This document shows positions 9,191 through 19,528 of a stretch of 64,000 bases of DNA, piece after piece. The stretch lies in the NCBI GenBank assembly GCA_049664225.1, contig JBATEX010000133.1:1-64000 (forward strand), in the 5' to 3' direction. Below the pieces are notes generated by a model, which saw only the letters and a list, made by a program, of their open reading frames with translations, ran no database searches and was not told where the DNA came from. This DNA is from JAUVRX01 sp049664225. GTDB lineage: Bacteria > Acidobacteriota > Thermoanaerobaculia > Multivoradales > JAHEKO01. How positions within the stretch are numbered: the first letter of the stretch is position 1; each line of letters starts with the position of its first letter. A program made the translations under genes and the position numbers.

Positions 9191-11572
9191 CTACTCCTCG
9201 ACCAGCCGAATCGCTGCTTCGATAACTTGTTCTCTCTTGGGTAGGTAGTCGAGCTCCAGTGGAGGTGCATAGGGCACCGGGGTGTCGGGAGCGGTGACTC
9301 TGCGAATCGGCGCATCCAGGAAGTAGAAGCGTTCATCGGCGACCAACGCCGCCAGCTCTCCGGCCAGCCCACCACGGCGCGTAGCCTCGTGCACCACCAG
9401 GATCCGGCTCGTCTTCTCCACCGAATCGAAAAGCGTTTTCTCGTCCAAGGGCACAAGAGTCCGCAGATCCACGACTTCCGCATCGATTCCCTGGTCGGCC
9501 AGCGTATCGGCTGCCTGGAGAGCCGTCCACACCATCGCACCATAGGTGACGATCGTCAGATCCGATCCCCGACGCGCAACCGCGGCCTTGCCCAGCGGCA
9601 CCTGATGCTCCACTCCCAGCGGCACCTCCTGTCGCAGATCGGAACGAAAGAAGCCGTAGAGCCCCTTCGACTCCAAGAAGATCACCGGATTCTCGTCTCG
9701 CACCGCGGAGATCATCAGGCCCTTGGCGTCAACGGGGTTGGAAGGAGCCACGACTTTCCAGCCCGGGGTGTGGACAAACCACATCTCCGGACATTGGCTG
9801 TGATAGGGACCTCCCCCCAGCAATGGAGACTGGGTTCCTGTCGCTCCGCCGTAGGGGAGCCGGACCACCATCGGCACGGGCCGGCCCCAACGCCAGTGAA
9901 TCTTCGCCGCGTTGTTCACCAGGGCGTTGAACGCCGGCGCCAGGAAGTCGGCAAACTGGATCTCCACGATCGGCCTCATGCCCAGCAGGGCCGCCCCGAC
10001 CGCACAGCCCACGATGGCGGACTCAGCGAGTGGAGTGTTCAGGCATCGATCCTCCCCGAACCGTTTGGTCAGGCCTCTGGTGACTCCAAAGGCGCCTCCA
10101 TATCGCCCACCCACGTCCTCACCCAGGACGAAGACCCCTTCGTCATCGTCCATCAACTCGGTCATTGCCTGCCGAACCGCTTCGTCGTAGGACATGGTCT
10201 TGGTCCGGGGCTCTCTCGAGATTGACGGAGAACTGGCAACGCTCGGTGCGAAGACCCGATCTCGATAGACGGCCGGCTCCGGCCATTCGGCTCTGGCGGC
10301 CTCGCCTACTGCCTCCGATACCTGTGCTCGAGCTTCTCGCCGGAGCTCGGCCAACTCTCGCTCGGTCAGTAGACCGAGCTTGTCGAGCCTCTTGGAGTAC
10401 AGCGCGATTGGGTCTACAACCTCCCAGGCCGCCCCTTCTTCAGCGAACTCGTAGCCGGCGATCCTGGCTTCCGAGCTACCGTGGAATCGATCGTCGTCAT
10501 GGTGCGCGTGACCGGCCCGGCGATAGGTAATCAGCTCGATCAGCGTCGGCCCCTGCCCCTGCCTGGCGCGCTCCGCCGCCCAGGTCACGCCGGCCGCCAC
10601 TTCATCTGGATCATTGCCAAACAACGTCACACCCGGAATGCCGTAGCCAACCGCCTTGGCGGCGAACCGGCGCGCTACCGTCTGCTCAGAGACGTGGGTG
10701 CCCAGAGCCCACTGGTTGTTCTCGACCACGAAGACCATGTTCAGTTGCTTGGCGGCGGCGAAATTCACCGCCTCGTGCCACTCCCCCAGACTCGATCCGC
10801 CGTCGCCGATGAAGCTCACGCAAACGCGATCCTCCCGTCGCGACTTGAAGGCATAGGCCATTCCCAGGAGGGTCTGGGTTGCGGTGGCCAACGGCGCCGC
10901 CGGTGGCAGGACACCCCGATCGAAGTCCCCCAGGTGGATGTCGCGCCCATCCACGGGCGTACCTGTCTTGCCGTACTGCACCAGGAGAGGATGTAGCGGG
11001 TCGGGAAGGAACATGAGCAGAGCGCCCAGATCGCGGATCAGGGGACTGATGTAGTCCCCTCGATAAGTCTCTCCCTGCCCGTACTCGGGATAGCGCCGCA
11101 AACGGAGGGCGGAACCCACGATGGCCTCTTGCCCCGTCGATCGAAATCCCTTCTGCGGTGATGGAAAGGACCCCCAGCGAATCTCCTTCTTGTCGAAGGC
11201 CCGCTTCAAGACTTCGTCCACCTCACGGGTCAGCAACATGGTGCGCAGCATCAGCCTGCGCTCATGCGGTGTGAGGCTCGCCTTGATACGTCGGCGATCG
11301 AAGAAGCCGCGTACCAGCGTCTCGAGGTCCCGCCTGCCCCCCGACACCGCCATCTGATGTGTCATGGCCGGGTAGAGCTCCGCGGCGGCGAAGCCGGGAC
11401 CGGTCCGATAGCGCTCAGCTATGCGCCCGAGAAGCGCTTTCTCGAGGCGGTGCTCAGTCGTGACCTGCGGCAGATCTCGAATCAGAAACGGCGCTTCGAG
11501 ACTCAGGAAGGCGTGCAGCTCCCGCAGCAGATCTCTAGTCAGGGGGGCCGGAGGCGAGGACGACTCGGGCAT
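9191..11572 (-). CDS. 2-oxoacid dehydrogenase E1, fused alpha and beta subunits
   Basis: A 793-residue fusion. The N-terminal half is the E1-alpha thiamine-diphosphate enzyme with the motif starting GDGGS (256-260) and ending at Asn285/286. A preceding non-canonical N-terminal extension of about 100 residues is present. The C-terminal half (from about 445, TMSYDEAVRQAM) is E1-beta with LGEDVGG, the TPLAES segment and the transketolase C-terminal domain. Such fused E1s are seen in Acidobacteriota and Bacteroidota and are usually branched-chain or pyruvate dehydrogenases; the substrate is not decided here. Its E2 and E3 partners are probably those at 56109-58988, 45 kb away. Confidence 0.93.
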   Translation of the reverse strand: MPESSSPPAPLTRDLLRELHAFLSLEAPFLIRDLPQVTTEHRLEKALLGRIAERYRTGPGFAAAELYPAMTHQMAVSGGRRDLETLVRGFFDRRRIKASLTPHERRLMLRTMLLTREVDEVLKRAFDKKEIRWGSFPSPQKGFRSTGQEAIVGSALRLRRYPEYGQGETYRGDYISPLIRDLGALLMFLPDPLHPLLVQYGKTGTPVDGRDIHLGDFDRGVLPPAAPLATATQTLLGMAYAFKSRREDRVCVSFIGDGGSSLGEWHEAVNFAAAKQLNMVFVVENNQWALGTHVSEQTVARRFAAKAVGYGIPGVTLFGNDPDEVAAGVTWAAERARQGQGPTLIELITYRRAGHAHHDDDRFHGSSEARIAGYEFAEEGAAWEVVDPIALYSKRLDKLGLLTERELAELRREARAQVSEAVGEAARAEWPEPAVYRDRVFAPSVASSPSISREPRTKTMSYDEAVRQAMTELMDDDEGVFVLGEDVGGRYGGAFGVTRGLTKRFGEDRCLNTPLAESAIVGCAVGAALLGMRPIVEIQFADFLAPAFNALVNNAAKIHWRWGRPVPMVVRLPYGGATGTQSPLLGGGPYHSQCPEMWFVHTPGWKVVAPSNPVDAKGLMISAVRDENPVIFLESKGLYGFFRSDLRQEVPLGVEHQVPLGKAAVARRGSDLTIVTYGAMVWTALQAADTLADQGIDAEVVDLRTLVPLDEKTLFDSVEKTSRILVVHEATRRGGLAGELAALVADERFYFLDAPIRRVTAPDTPVPYAPPLELDYLPKREQVIEAAIRLVEE

Positions 11573-11669
11573 GTGGCCGGTAGTATATCCCCGCGCCGCT
11601 GCAGCGGTGGCAGAGGAGCTATTGCAGGATCTCCAGCCTCTTCAGGGTGACGGGCATAGGCGCCAAAGC

Positions 11670-11774
11670 GGTCGATCGATGAGAGATCTGGCCCCAGGGC
11701 AAAAGGCAGGTCGTGAACCAGGGAAAGGGGATGACCGTCCGCGGCCCGGCAGCCAGATCTCTCATCGATCGACC
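11670..11774. repeat. 105-bp element bounded by perfect 23-bp inverted repeats
   Basis: Left arm 11670-11692 and right arm 11752-11774 are exact reverse complements; each contains ATCGAT and AGATCT palindromes. The 59-bp centre shows no open reading frame of note. It occupies the gap between the end of the RND operon and the start of the E1 gene, so it could act as a transcript-end hairpin, an operator for E1, or a small non-autonomous repeat. The loop is too long, and a U-tract is missing, for an ordinary intrinsic terminator. Confidence 0.8.
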
Positions 11775-11791
11775 AAAACTGAGCAAGCCTC

Positions 11792-14700
11792 CTAACTGGC
11801 AGATACGGCCACGGCTGGCTCTCCAGATGGCCTGTCGACGGCTGCGGAGGACTCCGGGAGCTTCCTGGAGCCTTTCCAAACCCGCTTCGCCCAATGAGCG
11901 ACGCCTTCGACGCCGATCATGACGTAAGGCAATACAAGAAGAGTCAGCACCGCCGAGGACATCAGTCCTCCCATGACCGTTCTGGCCAGCGGGTAGTAGA
12001 AGATGCCGGCGGTATTGGGGCCGCGAAGAGCCAGAGGTAGCAGACCGATGATGGTAGTCGCCGCCGTCATCAGGATCGGACGCAGTCGATCCCGCCCGGC
12101 CTGGAGGATCGCCTCGTCTCTCGACAGACCTGTGCGTCGGAGACGGTTGATGTGATCGAGCAGCACGATTCCATTGTTGACCACGATCCCCATGAGGATC
12201 AGCAGCCCGATCTGACCCATGAGATTGAAGGTCGTGCCGGTCAAGGCCAACATCCAGGCGACTCCGGGCAAAGCGAACGGGATCGAGAAGAGGATGGCGA
12301 ATGGCTGAGCGAGGGACTCGAACAACGATGCCATCACCAGATACACCAGAACCAGAGCCAACAGGAAGTTGATGCCCATTTGCGCGTTCTGATCCTGTTG
12401 CTCGATGATTCGGTCACCCCATGACCACGAGTAACCTGGTGGCAGGGCGAAGGCATCCATCAAACCAGCCATCTCCTCCTGGGTTTCCTTCCAGTTCTCT
12501 CCTTCATAGGTCCCGCGGACGGCGACCCTGACTTTGCGATTCTCACGCACGATCTCCTTGGGCCTTGGCACTACCTCGAAACGGGCGATATCGCCCAGCA
12601 CAAAGGGACTCTGGCCGTCTGCGCCCCCAATCTGGATCTGTTTGAGGTCCTCAAGGTTCTGACGGTCTTCCAATCGCAGCGCCAACCACGTGTCGACCTC
12701 GCGCTCGCCGGCATTGAAGCGCGGCAGGCGCATGGAGCCGAGACTGAACGAGAAGATGTCGGCCAGATCCTGGGCCGTCAACCCGAGACGTTGCGCCTTG
12801 TCGCGGTCGATCTTGACCTGGATCTCGCGCTGCGAGTCGCGGAAAGAGGTCCGGATGTCCTCTACCCCTTTGAGGGTTTCAACGCGCCTGGCCGCCTCGG
12901 TGGCGAAGCTCTCGAGCACGCCGGTGTCCTGACCGAAGAACTTGACCGCGAAATAGGTCGTGTTGCCACCTTCCTCTTCATCATCGTCGAAATAGAATTC
13001 GACCCCGGCGACCTCCGGCAACGAATCCCGGACTTTCTGACGCAGTTCCTTGATGGTCTCATCGTCGAAGTCCTGACGACTCAGGACGATCGAGGTTTCA
13101 GCCCGACTCTCGGCGTAGTAGCTGTAGATGGACTCGATGAAGAACTCCTCGCGCTTCGTATCAAGGAAGGCCTCCACCTTGTCTACGACCTTCTCGGCGT
13201 CAGACTTGTAGGTGAAATCGGCAAACTCGTAGCTCAAGAACAGTCGCTTGTTGACGCCGCCAGAAAAGATGGCGGACTCGACCATTCCCGTGAAGAAGGG
13301 CAACAGACCGATGCCGAGCGCGAGAAGTAGCAACCCGAAGGTCTTGCCTTTGTGTTGCAGGGTCCAGCCAAGCAGGGAGACATAACGATCTTCGAGCCAC
13401 GTGACGGACTTGACCGGCCTGGGCTTCTTGCGGCCCAGAAAATAGGCTGACATCAGTGGAATCAGGGTCAAAGACGAGAACAGGGAGCAGGCCAATGCAA
13501 TGGCGATGGCGATTCCTATCTCACCGAGCCAGGTGGTGAGCTGGACCTTGGCACCGACGATCAGGGGCAGGAAGACGATGAGTGTGGTGAGCGTCGAGGC
13601 CGAGACCGCGACTGCCACCTGGTCGGCTCCGATCTTGGCTGCCTTCTTTCGATCCGGTTCGGTCCTGTGGGTTCGGTCGATGGACTCCAGGACAACGACG
13701 GCGTTGTCCACCAACATCCCGACCGCCAGCATGAGACCCATCATCGACAGGACGTTGAGGCTCTTACCCATGAAATACATCAACCCGCAGGCGGCGATGA
13801 TCGAAAACGGAATGGACATGGAGACGATGAGCGTCGAGTCCAGGCGGCGCAGGAAGAAATAGAGGCTGAGCATGGCCAGCAGGGCGCCGATGTTGCCGGC
13901 CTTCAGGAGTCCCTGGATACCACCGGTGATCTCCTCCCCTTGGTCCTCCCAAACGAAGAGGGTCACTCCCTGCAACAAAGTGTCATTGTTGATGTCATTC
14001 TGAATGACCGCCATCACATCCCGCACCACCTCGACCGTGTTGGCGGTGGACTCCTTGAAAACCTCCAGGGCCACCGCGAACTGGCGATCGAGATGACGCC
14101 CATGAGGATACGGCGGCTCCTCGTAGCTGAGCTCGGCGATGTCACGCACCTTCAGGCCCTGATCGTTGATGATCAGGTTGCCGATCTCCTCGACCGAGGT
14201 GAACTCACCGAGAGCCCTGGCGCTGAATCGCAACCCACCATCCTCGATCTGGCCCAATACGAGATTGGACGAGGCTCCCCGCAGCTGCGCGATCAGAGCT
14301 CCGACGTCGACATTGTGTTTCTTGACGCGGTCGAGAATCAGGTCGATGAAGATCTCTCGCGGCTCGACCCCCTCCAGCGTGACCCTGGCCACTCCTGGCA
14401 CCCGTCGAATTCGGTTCAGGATCCGCGCCTCGATGAGCTCGTAGTTCTCCGACAGATCGACACCTTGGGCCGAGAGGCGGGCCTGGACGACAGGAATATC
14501 GCTGGTGTTGAAGGAGAAGATGACGACGTCCCCGATATCCGGCGGCAACTCCGGTTTGATCTGGTCCATCTTTTCGCTGACCTGCATGCGAACGATGTCC
14601 AGCTCGTTACCCCAATCGAACTCCAGGAAGAACTCAGCCTGATCGGCGCTGGCAGTGGCATTGAGTGTCTTGACCCCCGACAACGTGGACAAGACCTCTT

Positions 14701-14902
14701 CCACCGGCTTGATGATCTCCTTCTCGATCTCCTTGGGATTGGAGTTCGGGAAGGGGATCTGCACCCCGATGAAGGGGACGTCCACTTCGGGCAGGTACGC
14801 CAGCGGCAGCCGCACGATGGCAATCCCTCCGATCACCAGCACGCTGATCAACAGCACCGCGGTGGTAATCGGCCGATTGACGGCCAGATGCGAGAACCTC
14901 AT
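11792..14902 (-). CDS. RND efflux pump subunit (AcrB/MdtC type), second of pair
   Basis: A 1036-residue resistance-nodulation-division transporter with the usual twelve-helix plan: TM1 at residues about 12-32, a large periplasmic loop, a TM2-6 block with GLMLAVGMLVDNAVVVLESI (charged proton-relay region in TM4), a second loop and the TM8-12 block with GIVVNNGIVLLDHINRLRR. Its ATG overlaps the stop of the upstream RND gene as TGATG. Two different RND genes behind one adaptor recalls the heterotrimeric MdtBC pump. Substrate not predictable. Confidence 0.93.
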   Translation of the reverse strand: MRFSHLAVNRPITTAVLLISVLVIGGIAIVRLPLAYLPEVDVPFIGVQIPFPNSNPKEIEKEIIKPVEEVLSTLSGVKTLNATASADQAEFFLEFDWGNELDIVRMQVSEKMDQIKPELPPDIGDVVIFSFNTSDIPVVQARLSAQGVDLSENYELIEARILNRIRRVPGVARVTLEGVEPREIFIDLILDRVKKHNVDVGALIAQLRGASSNLVLGQIEDGGLRFSARALGEFTSVEEIGNLIINDQGLKVRDIAELSYEEPPYPHGRHLDRQFAVALEVFKESTANTVEVVRDVMAVIQNDINNDTLLQGVTLFVWEDQGEEITGGIQGLLKAGNIGALLAMLSLYFFLRRLDSTLIVSMSIPFSIIAACGLMYFMGKSLNVLSMMGLMLAVGMLVDNAVVVLESIDRTHRTEPDRKKAAKIGADQVAVAVSASTLTTLIVFLPLIVGAKVQLTTWLGEIGIAIAIALACSLFSSLTLIPLMSAYFLGRKKPRPVKSVTWLEDRYVSLLGWTLQHKGKTFGLLLLALGIGLLPFFTGMVESAIFSGGVNKRLFLSYEFADFTYKSDAEKVVDKVEAFLDTKREEFFIESIYSYYAESRAETSIVLSRQDFDDETIKELRQKVRDSLPEVAGVEFYFDDDEEEGGNTTYFAVKFFGQDTGVLESFATEAARRVETLKGVEDIRTSFRDSQREIQVKIDRDKAQRLGLTAQDLADIFSFSLGSMRLPRFNAGEREVDTWLALRLEDRQNLEDLKQIQIGGADGQSPFVLGDIARFEVVPRPKEIVRENRKVRVAVRGTYEGENWKETQEEMAGLMDAFALPPGYSWSWGDRIIEQQDQNAQMGINFLLALVLVYLVMASLFESLAQPFAILFSIPFALPGVAWMLALTGTTFNLMGQIGLLILMGIVVNNGIVLLDHINRLRRTGLSRDEAILQAGRDRLRPILMTAATTIIGLLPLALRGPNTAGIFYYPLARTVMGGLMSSAVLTLLVLPYVMIGVEGVAHWAKRVWKGSRKLPESSAAVDRPSGEPAVAVSAS

Positions 14903-17900
14903 CAGCTCGTCTCTCCAAGAGGCTGTGTCACCAGGCCATCGGCGGGGCCAGAATCTGCTGCCAGCTCTTCATGCGCTATCGGATCGGGCCTGCGGTCGAC
15001 CAGGGAGTAGACCACCGGGATCACCACCAGAGTCAGCAGCGTGGCCACGCTCAGACCGCCGATTACGGTAATGGCCAGTGGCGCTCGCAGCTCCGCTCCT
15101 TCGCCGAGCCCCAGTGCCATCGGCAGCAGACCCAGAATGGTCGTCGCCGAGGTCATGAGGATTGGCCGGAGTCGGTCACTGCCGGCACTGATCAAAGCCT
15201 CCGTTCGCCCCATGCCGGACCGACGCCGCTGGTTGACGGCATCCACCAGCACAATCGCGTTGTTGACCACGATTCCGGCTAGCATCACCGCCCCGATCAT
15301 GGCCACGATGTTGATCGTCCGACCGGTGATCGCCAGTGCCCCGATGACCCCAATGGCTCCCAGCGGCAGGGTGAAGATAATGACGAACGGGTGCAGGAAC
15401 GACTCGAACTGCGAGGCCATCACCAGGTAGACCAGAAAGATCGCCAGGGCCATGGCCATCATCAGGGAGCGCACGGCCTCGGCCCGCTCCTCCTCTTGTC
15501 CGCTCAAGGCCGCCGTAGCCCCTGGAGGCAACGGTGTCTCGGCGAGAACTGCCCGGACATCCGACGCCACCGCACCCATGTCCCGACCCGCCAGATTGCC
15601 CGAAATGACGCCGGTGCGCTTCTGGCCGATTCGCCGAATCTCGCTGGGGCCCTCGACCAAGGTCACGGCAGCCACCGACTTCAGATAGATCGGCACGGAG
15701 TCACGCTGCGCGATGATGAAGTTGTTGACGTCGCCCACCGAGGCCTGGCCCAGGTCCACGGAGCGAACGACGATGTCGATCTCCCGGTCGCCTTCGGTGA
15801 ACCGGGTGGCCACATCGCCTTGCACCTTCTTGCGAAGGGTGTCTGCCACGTCACCCAGATTGAGTCCGAGCTGGGACAGCTGATTGCGGTCGAAAACGAC
15901 CTGCAGCTCCGGATTGCCCAACTCGGCTGAGGACTTGACATCGACAAGACCTGGAATCTGATCGATGCGCTGCCTGAGCTCTGTCGTCGCCAGGTGCAGC
16001 TCGGTCAGGTTGTCGCTGTAGACCTCGACTTCGATCGGGGTCCTGAAGCTGAAGAAGGTCGGCCGTTCGAACTTGAAGCGCGCCAGCCCGGAGACCTCGA
16101 GACGTTCTCGCAACTCGGCAATCACGCCAGCCTCCTGCTCGGGCGATGTTCCCTGAGCCATCCGCACTTGGATTCGGCCCGCGTTCTCACCCTCGGTACC
16201 TGTGTTGGTCAGCGACAGCCCCCGCCCACCCGCCATCGAAGAGTGCGACGCGACCAGCTCGTTGCCGTCCAATACGGCTTCGGCATCCCTGATGAAGCGA
16301 TCGGTGATCTCGAGCGGAGTCCCTTCCGGAAGCTCCACCATGAAGCTGAACTCGCCCTGCGAAATCGTTGGCACAAGGTCGAAGCCGAGTCGTGGGATCA
16401 TCCAGATCGAAGCCGCGAAAGCCACCAGGACGATCGCCAGGACGACCATGCGCGCCTGCAAAGCGCCGCGGAGAATATGTGGATAGGCTGCCGCCGCCCA
16501 TCCGAGGGCTTTGTCGAAGGCGCGTGAGAAGGGCAGCGCCAGCAGCGTCAGCCCCTTGCCGATCCAGCTCAGCACGAAGCGAACTCCTCGAATCACCAGA
16601 GACGGCAGACCGACGAACACCATGTGAAAGGCCCGCCGGACTCTTCCACCCTGGCCGACTGCAGCAACCGACGTGGCGCCGTCCACGCTCGGGCCGCCAC
16701 CGGCCAGCGCCGACATCATGGGAATCAAGGTCAGGGCGACGGCCAGCGAGGCGAGGAGGGCAAACGAGACCGTCAAAGCCATGTCGCGGAAGAGCTGGGC
16801 CGCGATTCCCTGCAGGAAGACCACGGGCAGGAACACCGCCACGGTGGTCAGCGTCGACGCTGCCACGGCGCGACCGACCTCCGAGGCTCCGTCGCGTGCC
16901 GCCTCGAAGGCGGAGGCTCCCGCCTCGCGGTGCTTGAAGATGGACTCCAACACCACGATGGCGTTGTCCACCAGCATCCCGACACCGAGTGCAAGCCCAC
17001 CGAGAGACATGATGTTGAGAGATGTACCGGTGCGGTACATCAGGAAGAATGTGGCGACCACGGAGATGGGTATCGAGACACCGATGATCAGGGTGCTGCG
17101 AGCATCCTTGAGGAAGAAGAGCAGCACCAGAATGGCAATTCCGCCACCCAGCAGGGCATTGCTCAGGACCTCACGAATAGAAGCTTGAATGAACTTGGAC
17201 TGGTCGACTCCTGTAACCACCTCGATACCTTCGGGGAGCTCTTTCGAAATGCTCTCGAGACGACGCTCCACTGCCTTGGCCACCTGTACCGTGTTGGCGT
17301 CGCCTTCTTTGTAGATCGCCAACTCCACAGCTTCGCGGCCGTCGAATCGGGTGATGACTTCACGCTGCTTGTGGCCACGAGTCACCTCACTGACATCGGC
17401 CACCCTGACCACCCTCCCGTCCTGGGCCAGCAGGACAGTATCCATGATGTCCTCGAGATCCACGAACTCGTTGTTGGAGCGCACCAGATAGCGGGCCTCC
17501 TCCTCGTAGAGACTGCCGCCAGCCTGATTCACGTTATCTTTGAGCAGCGCCTCGTTCACCGCTTGGATACTCAGGCCCAGAAGCGCCAACTTGCCTTCGT
17601 CGACCCTGACCTGGATCTCCTCTTCGTAACCACCGTTGACTTTGATGGCGGCCACGCCTTCGGTCGATTCCAGGTCCTTCTTCAGCACCTCCTCGGCAAC
17701 ATAGCGAAGCTGGAAGAGGTCGTCTGTCCCCTGCATATAGAGGCGCAGAATCGGGTCGTTTGTGGGGTCGAAGCGCAGCACCACCGGTTTCGTCACGTCG
17801 CGGGGGAGCCTCACGACATCGAGCTTCTGCCGCACGTCGAGCGAGGCGAAGTCCATGTTGCGGCCCCATTCGAACTCCATCGTCACCTGTGACAGGCCGG

Positions 17901-18156
17901 GACGTGACACGGAGGTCAAGCGCTTGACTCCAGCGACGATGCCGACCGACTCCTCGATTGGGCGCGAGACCAGGGATTCCATCTCGGCGGGCGCGGCGCC
18001 AGAGAGTTTTGTCTCCACGGTCAGGCTGGGATACGAAAGATCCGGCAGCAGATTGATGGAAAGCCGGCTGAACGCTACGAGACCGAAGAGAACGAGGGCG
18101 ACAGCTATCATGGAGACCGTCACCCGACGGTGCAGGGAGAAATCGACTAGGCGCAT
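14902..18156 (-). CDS. RND efflux pump subunit (AcrB/MdtB type), first of pair
   Basis: A 1084-residue inner-membrane proton antiporter, starting at ATG 18156 (MRLVDFSLHRRVTVSM, the family's typical N-terminus). An upstream in-frame start at 18183 would overlap the adaptor gene and adds nine non-conserved residues. GLALGVGMLVDNAIVVLESIF marks TM4, and AGIVVNNAIVLVDAVNQRRR the second half. The cytoplasmic connection between the halves is longer than in AcrB, with two extra hydrophobic helices (VGLPSLVIRGVRFVLSW and following). Middle gene of the adaptor-pump-pump operon. Confidence 0.92.
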   Translation of the reverse strand: MRLVDFSLHRRVTVSMIAVALVLFGLVAFSRLSINLLPDLSYPSLTVETKLSGAAPAEMESLVSRPIEESVGIVAGVKRLTSVSRPGLSQVTMEFEWGRNMDFASLDVRQKLDVVRLPRDVTKPVVLRFDPTNDPILRLYMQGTDDLFQLRYVAEEVLKKDLESTEGVAAIKVNGGYEEEIQVRVDEGKLALLGLSIQAVNEALLKDNVNQAGGSLYEEEARYLVRSNNEFVDLEDIMDTVLLAQDGRVVRVADVSEVTRGHKQREVITRFDGREAVELAIYKEGDANTVQVAKAVERRLESISKELPEGIEVVTGVDQSKFIQASIREVLSNALLGGGIAILVLLFFLKDARSTLIIGVSIPISVVATFFLMYRTGTSLNIMSLGGLALGVGMLVDNAIVVLESIFKHREAGASAFEAARDGASEVGRAVAASTLTTVAVFLPVVFLQGIAAQLFRDMALTVSFALLASLAVALTLIPMMSALAGGGPSVDGATSVAAVGQGGRVRRAFHMVFVGLPSLVIRGVRFVLSWIGKGLTLLALPFSRAFDKALGWAAAAYPHILRGALQARMVVLAIVLVAFAASIWMIPRLGFDLVPTISQGEFSFMVELPEGTPLEITDRFIRDAEAVLDGNELVASHSSMAGGRGLSLTNTGTEGENAGRIQVRMAQGTSPEQEAGVIAELRERLEVSGLARFKFERPTFFSFRTPIEVEVYSDNLTELHLATTELRQRIDQIPGLVDVKSSAELGNPELQVVFDRNQLSQLGLNLGDVADTLRKKVQGDVATRFTEGDREIDIVVRSVDLGQASVGDVNNFIIAQRDSVPIYLKSVAAVTLVEGPSEIRRIGQKRTGVISGNLAGRDMGAVASDVRAVLAETPLPPGATAALSGQEEERAEAVRSLMMAMALAIFLVYLVMASQFESFLHPFVIIFTLPLGAIGVIGALAITGRTINIVAMIGAVMLAGIVVNNAIVLVDAVNQRRRSGMGRTEALISAGSDRLRPILMTSATTILGLLPMALGLGEGAELRAPLAITVIGGLSVATLLTLVVIPVVYSLVDRRPDPIAHEELAADSGPADGLVTQPLGETS

Positions 18157-18166
18157 GATGGCGGCC

Positions 18167-19369
18167 CTATCCCACGTTGGCATCCGCGATCAGGATCTTG
18201 ACGGCGGAGCCATCCTTCAGGCCACCCTGTCCGGTCACGATCACCCGGTCACCTGCCGCGACGCCGGAGAGGACCTCGATCAGTTCGCCCTCCTCCAGGC
18301 CCAGAGTCACCGCTCTTTTCTCCGCAACGTCGTCTTCAGCCACGTACACATGAGCCTTCTGAAGCTCTCTGAGCACCGCCTCACGGGGCAGGAGCAGCGC
18401 GTCGGAATGCGTCTCGCGGACGATGTTGACGGTGACGAAGCTACCGGGTCGGACCTGCTCGGGTGGTTCGGTCGCTTCGACCGTCACTTTCACGGTTCCG
18501 GTAGAGGTGTCGACAACGGGGCTGATCTGGCGAATCCGCCCAGCAAAGTACACCTCGGTTGCTGCATCGAGCCGAATCTGGACGTCCTGGCCTTCCTCCA
18601 GCCCCAGAACATCACGCTCCGGCAGATAGATGCGGGCTACGAGCGGGTCGAAGTCGGTCACTTGAAAGAGCTCATCGCCGGGGCGCACATGTTGGCCCAG
18701 CTGCGTCATTCGAGCCGTGATCCGGCCCGAGAACGGCGCGATGATGGTGGTCTTCTTCAGAGCCCATTCGGCTTCTGCAAGCTCCTGCTGAGCGATTTCG
18801 TAGTCGATACTCAGCTTGTCGAATTCCTCGCGACTGATGAGCTCCCTTTCCACCAACTCCTTGGCCCGGTCGTAGGCGGCGCGGGCATTGGTCTCCTGGA
18901 GCTGCGCTTTCTTGAACGCGATTGCCTGGTCGTCCCGCACGAGAGTCGCCAGAACCTGACCGTTCTTGACCCAGTCGCCCTCCTCGACCCGCAGCGTCAG
19001 GACACGTCCTTCGACCTCGGAGAGGACCTTGACCTCGTTCTCGGCAACCAGGTTGGCCGTGGAGCTGGTGTAGGCGGAAACAGAGCCCTCCTCCACCGAG
19101 GCCACTTCGACCGGCACTGGCGTCTTGGCATCGTCGCCTTCCTCGTCGCCCTTCTTCTCGTCGTCAGTATCCTCCGGCGTCGAGGCGGCGCTCTCGGACG
19201 CGTCGGAACTCTCCTCTACCGTCGACGCACCGTTGGCTCTGGCGGCACTCACGTTCATCAACGTCACAGCGCCGGCGACCAGCAGGAGGACAGCAACGGC
19301 CAACGACATCCACCGCCACAACTTCTTCCCTCGCCTGGTGCCGTTCTTCGCTTCGGATCGTTCAGTCAT
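18167..19369 (-). CDS. RND periplasmic adaptor (HlyD/MFP family)
   Basis: Membrane-fusion protein, 400 residues from ATG 19369, which has GGAGG five bases upstream; the longer frame to 19456 is not needed. A membrane anchor (about 17-38) is followed by a strongly acidic linker (about 49-80, EESSD...DDEKKGDEEGDD). The barrel-sandwich/lipoyl half-motif (EGRVLTLRVEEGDWVKNGQ), a coiled-coil hairpin and the beta-barrel then follow. It would bridge the two RND pumps to an outer-membrane channel. No TolC-like gene is adjacent. Confidence 0.93.
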   Translation of the reverse strand: MTERSEAKNGTRRGKKLWRWMSLAVAVLLLVAGAVTLMNVSAARANGASTVEESSDASESAASTPEDTDDEKKGDEEGDDAKTPVPVEVASVEEGSVSAYTSSTANLVAENEVKVLSEVEGRVLTLRVEEGDWVKNGQVLATLVRDDQAIAFKKAQLQETNARAAYDRAKELVERELISREEFDKLSIDYEIAQQELAEAEWALKKTTIIAPFSGRITARMTQLGQHVRPGDELFQVTDFDPLVARIYLPERDVLGLEEGQDVQIRLDAATEVYFAGRIRQISPVVDTSTGTVKVTVEATEPPEQVRPGSFVTVNIVRETHSDALLLPREAVLRELQKAHVYVAEDDVAEKRAVTLGLEEGELIEVLSGVAAGDRVIVTGQGGLKDGSAVKILIADANVG

Positions 19370-19528
19370 TTCAGCCTCCATCAACCTGGCCTTGGTTGCT
19401 TTCGCGTATTGGTTCCGACGCTCGTTTCTACGTATCGGAATCACCATTTGTTTCAAGCAAACTCAGCCCTTTTGACGTTGCCGACGGATTCAATTGACTC
19501 CGAAGTGGGTTTGCACCATCCTGTTCGC

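Noticed and set aside
13667..15010. 447-codon rightward open frame
   Set aside because: Antisense to the RND pump genes; typical shadow frame in GC-rich DNA, rich in His, Asp and Gln.
17762..19528. Extension of the zinc-ribbon gene
   Set aside because: Antisense to the adaptor gene; the zinc-binding protein starts naturally at 19529.
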